This document shows positions 22,218-23,877 of a stretch of DNA of 23,877 nucleotides, piece after piece (the first letter of the stretch is position 1; every line of letters begins with the position of its first letter). The translations under genes were made by a program, and so were the position numbers. The notes under the pieces are model-generated. The model searched no databases. It had not been told where the DNA came from and saw nothing but the letters and a program-made list of their open reading frames with translations. Source of the stretch: CF-161 sp035259145 (lineage in GTDB: Bacteria; Chloroflexota; Dormibacteria; Dormibacterales; Dormibacteraceae); contig DATFWQ010000097.1 in NCBI GenBank assembly GCA_035259145.1, positions 1 through 23,877 on the forward strand. The letters are read 5' to 3'.

Positions 22218-23083
22218 GACGGCGCACCCGCGGCGAGCAGCGGGGCGGCATACCGGGCGAACACGGCGAACGTACGGGGCGGCCGGCCGGCTACACGCTC
22301 GACCACGTCTGTGACCTGATCGACCTCGCCGGCCGCGAGCGTTTCGATCGAGGCCAGCATGTCTGCGACCATCCACTCGGGCGAGCCCTGGACGCGGAGG
22401 AGTGCGCGCGTCTCTTCGGGCATGCAGTCGACATAGCGGACCGGCCTGGCGAGCGCTGCCGAGAGCCGAGCGGCGGCATCTTCACCGGACAGCGCCTCCG
22501 GACCGGTCACAACGTAGGTCCGCCCATGGTGGCCGTCCTCGGTGAGCACGGCGGCGGCGACCGCCGCCAGATCCACGCAGTCGACAAAGGCGCAGCGGCC
22601 GTTTCGCATCGGCGCCCGGATCTCACCGGCGACCGCGATGCTCTCGGCGAACAGCAGGAAGTTCTGCATGAACATGCTTCCCCGCAGGATCGTGTAGTCC
22701 AGTCCGGAAGCGGCCAGCACCTGCTCGCCGGCGGCGTGCAGGCGGGCGATCGATGAGCGGGCGGCCGGGCCGGCGTCGATCGCCGAGTGCTTGACGATGC
22801 GCCGCACGCCGGCCCGTCTCGCCACCTCCAGGGCACCGGCTTCAACCGTGGCCAGCCCCGGGCTGGGTGGGGCGAGCAGGTACAGCCGGTCTACGCCGGA
22901 CATCGCCGCCGCAAGCGTGTCCGCCCGGTCGAGGTCGCCCGCCACGATCTCGACCTCGGGCCCGAGGGCCGCAGCGGCAGCTGCTGGATTGCGCACGAAG
23001 GCCCGCACCCGCTCGCCGCGGCGCACGAGCTCCCCCGTCAGGTGGCGACCTGTCTTGCCGGTTGCTCCAGTTACGAGGATCAT
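22214..23083 (-). CDS. NmrA-like NAD(P)-binding protein (atypical SDR)
   Basis: The protein is 289 residues from ATG 23083, with AGGAGGG six bases upstream. The N-terminal MILVTGATGKTGRHLTGELV has the G-x-x-G-x-x-G dinucleotide loop, and RRGERVRAFVRNP follows. The rest matches the NmrA/NAD(P)H-quinone-oxidoreductase-like family: VEIVAGDLDRADTLAAAMSG, VDRLYLLAPP, RRAGVRRIVKHSAIDAG, then LDYTILRGSMFMQNFLLFAE. The classical YxxxK catalytic pair of SDRs is not evident, as usual for this branch. Members act as redox sensors or as quinone or oxidative-stress reductases. It is the first gene of the coupled NmrA/SRPBCC/TetR operon, behind an operator-like palindrome. The likely job is modifying or sensing the ligand that the TetR protein detects, but this is inference. 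Confidence 0.9.
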   Translation of the reverse strand: MILVTGATGKTGRHLTGELVRRGERVRAFVRNPAAAAAALGPEVEIVAGDLDRADTLAAAMSGVDRLYLLAPPSPGLATVEAGALEVARRAGVRRIVKHSAIDAGPAARSSIARLHAAGEQVLAASGLDYTILRGSMFMQNFLLFAESIAVAGEIRAPMRNGRCAFVDCVDLAAVAAAVLTEDGHHGRTYVVTGPEALSGEDAAARLSAALARPVRYVDCMPEETRALLRVQGSPEWMVADMLASIETLAAGEVDQVTDVVERVAGRPPRTFAVFARYAAPLLAAGAPS

Positions 23084-23099
23084 CAGATGCCCTCCTAAA

Positions 23100-23127
23100 A
23101 TACGAAACGAAACGATACGTTTCGTAT
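23100..23127. promoter_or_regulatory. TetR-type operator palindrome
   Basis: ATACGAAACG (23100-23109) and CGTTTCGTAT (23118-23127) form a perfect 10-bp inverted repeat with an eight-base spacer. A second, overlapping palindrome, ACGAAACG-ATA-CGTTTCGT, spans 23107-23125. It lies between the candidate -10 and the ribosome binding site of the NmrA-like gene, the expected place for binding by the TetR protein encoded third in the operon. The AT-rich arms stand out from the GC-rich surroundings. Confidence 0.85.
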
Positions 23128-23154
23128 AGTAGCAAACCGGGACCGAACCCGCAA
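23126..23154 (-). promoter_or_regulatory. Candidate promoter of the NmrA/SRPBCC/TetR operon
   Basis: On the minus strand TTGCGG (23149-23154) and TACTAT (23126-23131) are separated by 17 bases. The -10 touches the edge of the palindromic operator. The -35 is poor (three of six consensus bases), so this promoter is a proposal. Confidence 0.45.
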
Positions 23155-23203
23155 TAGGTGGCACGCCACCATCGCGAACCGCCGTCCAGACTCCGTGTCC
23201 TTC

Positions 23204-23877
23204 TCAGGACTGGCGGCCGGCAGAGAGCACCTGCGCCAGGTCGTAGCGGACAGGTTCCTCCAGCTGCTCGTACGTGCAGCTGCGGGGGTCGCGGTCGGGC
23301 CGCCAGCGCTGAAAGTGCGCCGTGTGCCGGAACCGGGTGCCTTCCATGTGTTCGTACGTGACCTCACAGACCAGCTCCGGGCTCAGGGGGATCCACGAGA
23401 GGTCCTTGTCAGCGTTCCACCGGCTGACCGCACCAGGAAGGCGGCTCGACATGTGCGCCTCGGCCTCTGCCCACTCTTCCCATGGGTGGCCCGTGAAATC
23501 GCTCATCTCGTACGGCTTCAGCTCGTCCACGAGCTCCGCGCGTCGCTTCACGGAAAAAGAGGCAGCGACCCCGACGTGCTGGAGGACGCCGTCGCTGTTG
23601 AAAAGGCCGAGCAGGAGCGACCCGACGACGGGGCCTGTCTTGTGCCAACGGTAGCCGGCCACGACGCAGTCGGCGGTTCGCTCGTGCTTGATCTTGAACA
23701 TCACCCGCTGATCCGGCTTGTAGAGCACGTCGAAGGGCTTGGCGATGACGCCGTCGAGGCCGGCGCCTTCGAACTGATCGAACCAGGCCCTGGCGACCTC
23801 GATGCTGGTCGTTCCCGCAGCGATGTGCACCGGCGGGCTTGCTTGCTGGAGTGCCGACTCGAGGCGCTCGCGCCGGT
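23204..23877 (-). CDS. ATP-dependent DNA ligase, LigC-like, C-terminal part (5' truncated by window)
   Basis: The open frame runs to the window edge, giving 223 residues of a longer protein. The visible part starts in the adenylation domain and continues into the OB fold. Motif IV-like GLDGVIAKPFD and motif V MFKIKHERTADCVVAGYR are present, followed by the OB-fold start KTGPVVGSLLLGLFNSDGVL. The segment after motif V and the tail (TYEHMEGTRFRHTAHFQRWR and R-P-D-R-D-P) match LigC-type ligases of mycobacteria and relatives. This enzyme class seals nicks using ATP through a lysyl-AMP intermediate in base-excision or backup end-joining repair. The active-site KxDG lysine lies outside the window. 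The adenylation start and any LigD-like polymerase or nuclease domain cannot be seen. Confidence 0.88.
   Translation of the reverse strand, partial: RRERLESALQQASPPVHIAAGTTSIEVARAWFDQFEGAGLDGVIAKPFDVLYKPDQRVMFKIKHERTADCVVAGYRWHKTGPVVGSLLLGLFNSDGVLQHVGVAASFSVKRRAELVDELKPYEMSDFTGHPWEEWAEAEAHMSSRLPGAVSRWNADKDLSWIPLSPELVCEVTYEHMEGTRFRHTAHFQRWRPDRDPRSCTYEQLEEPVRYDLAQVLSAGRQS

Noticed and set aside
20992..22251. A 419-residue fusion protein with TetR at its end
   Set aside because: The first half is the antiparallel-frame shadow of the SRPBCC gene; the TetR part has its own GTG start at 21660 in a GTGA overlap.

Overview
The window is 23.9 kb of high-GC bacterial chromosome with frequent GTG and TTG starts, short intergenic gaps and clear Shine-Dalgarno sequences. 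Two DivIVA-type coiled-coil proteins, an ECF sigma gene beside a DUF5667-like membrane protein, a LigC-like ATP-dependent DNA ligase and many solute ABC transporters suggest a soil-type actinobacterium or a related high-GC lineage (Chloroflexota or Dormibacterota). The sequence alone does not fix the phylum. I see no rRNA, tRNA, transposase, phage gene or CRISPR array.

Layout. (1) 1-2826, + strand: the tail of a probable solute-binding protein, a two-domain permease and an ATPase, together an iron-type (FbpABC-like) importer. A start-less PIN-like remnant lies on the minus strand at 2837-3046. (2) 3109-4392, +: a ferritin-like (VioB-type) protein. (3) 4495-6287, +: a tight three-gene unit of a small secreted Asn/Gln/Glu-rich repeat protein, a membrane protein with a degenerate zinc-finger start (anti-sigma-like) and an ECF sigma factor. 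(4) 6311-7300, -: a lipoprotein, divergent from a 14-TM DHA2-type MFS exporter (7374-9032, +). (5) 9054-11978, -: a cytidylate-kinase-like protein, a 54-bp hairpin-rich tandem repeat, a MarR regulator and two tandem DivIVA paralogues. (6) 12122-13672, +: a 4-coumarate-CoA-ligase-like enzyme whose 3' end overlaps a stand-alone SAF (UxaA N-terminal type) protein on the minus strand. (7) 14112-17464, -: a sugar ABC importer (binding lipoprotein and two permeases, no ATPase), divergent from a LacI regulator followed by a D-2-hydroxyacid dehydrogenase, a HAD hydrolase and a nitroreductase (17599-21047, +). (8) 20992-23083, -: an NmrA-like NAD(P)-binding protein, an SRPBCC-like protein and a TetR regulator joined by two 4-bp GTGA overlaps. 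(9) 23204 to the window end, -: an ATP-dependent DNA ligase that continues beyond the window.

How the genes may work together. The best-supported circuits are local. LacI-type operator half-palindromes flank the divergent sugar-transport/lacI promoter region, and a good sigma70 promoter lies between them. A strong TetR-type palindrome sits between the -10 and the ribosome binding site of the NmrA/SRPBCC/TetR operon, so self-repression is likely. The sugar-transport/LacI/2-hydroxyacid dehydrogenase block, with the SAF protein nearby, suggests uptake and oxidation or dehydration of a sugar or sugar acid; the substrate is not identifiable. I found no single system that is clearly new. The most unusual items are the repeat-protein/anti-sigma-like/ECF unit, the paired DivIVA genes with inverted repeats in the leader, and the 54-bp double-hairpin repeat.
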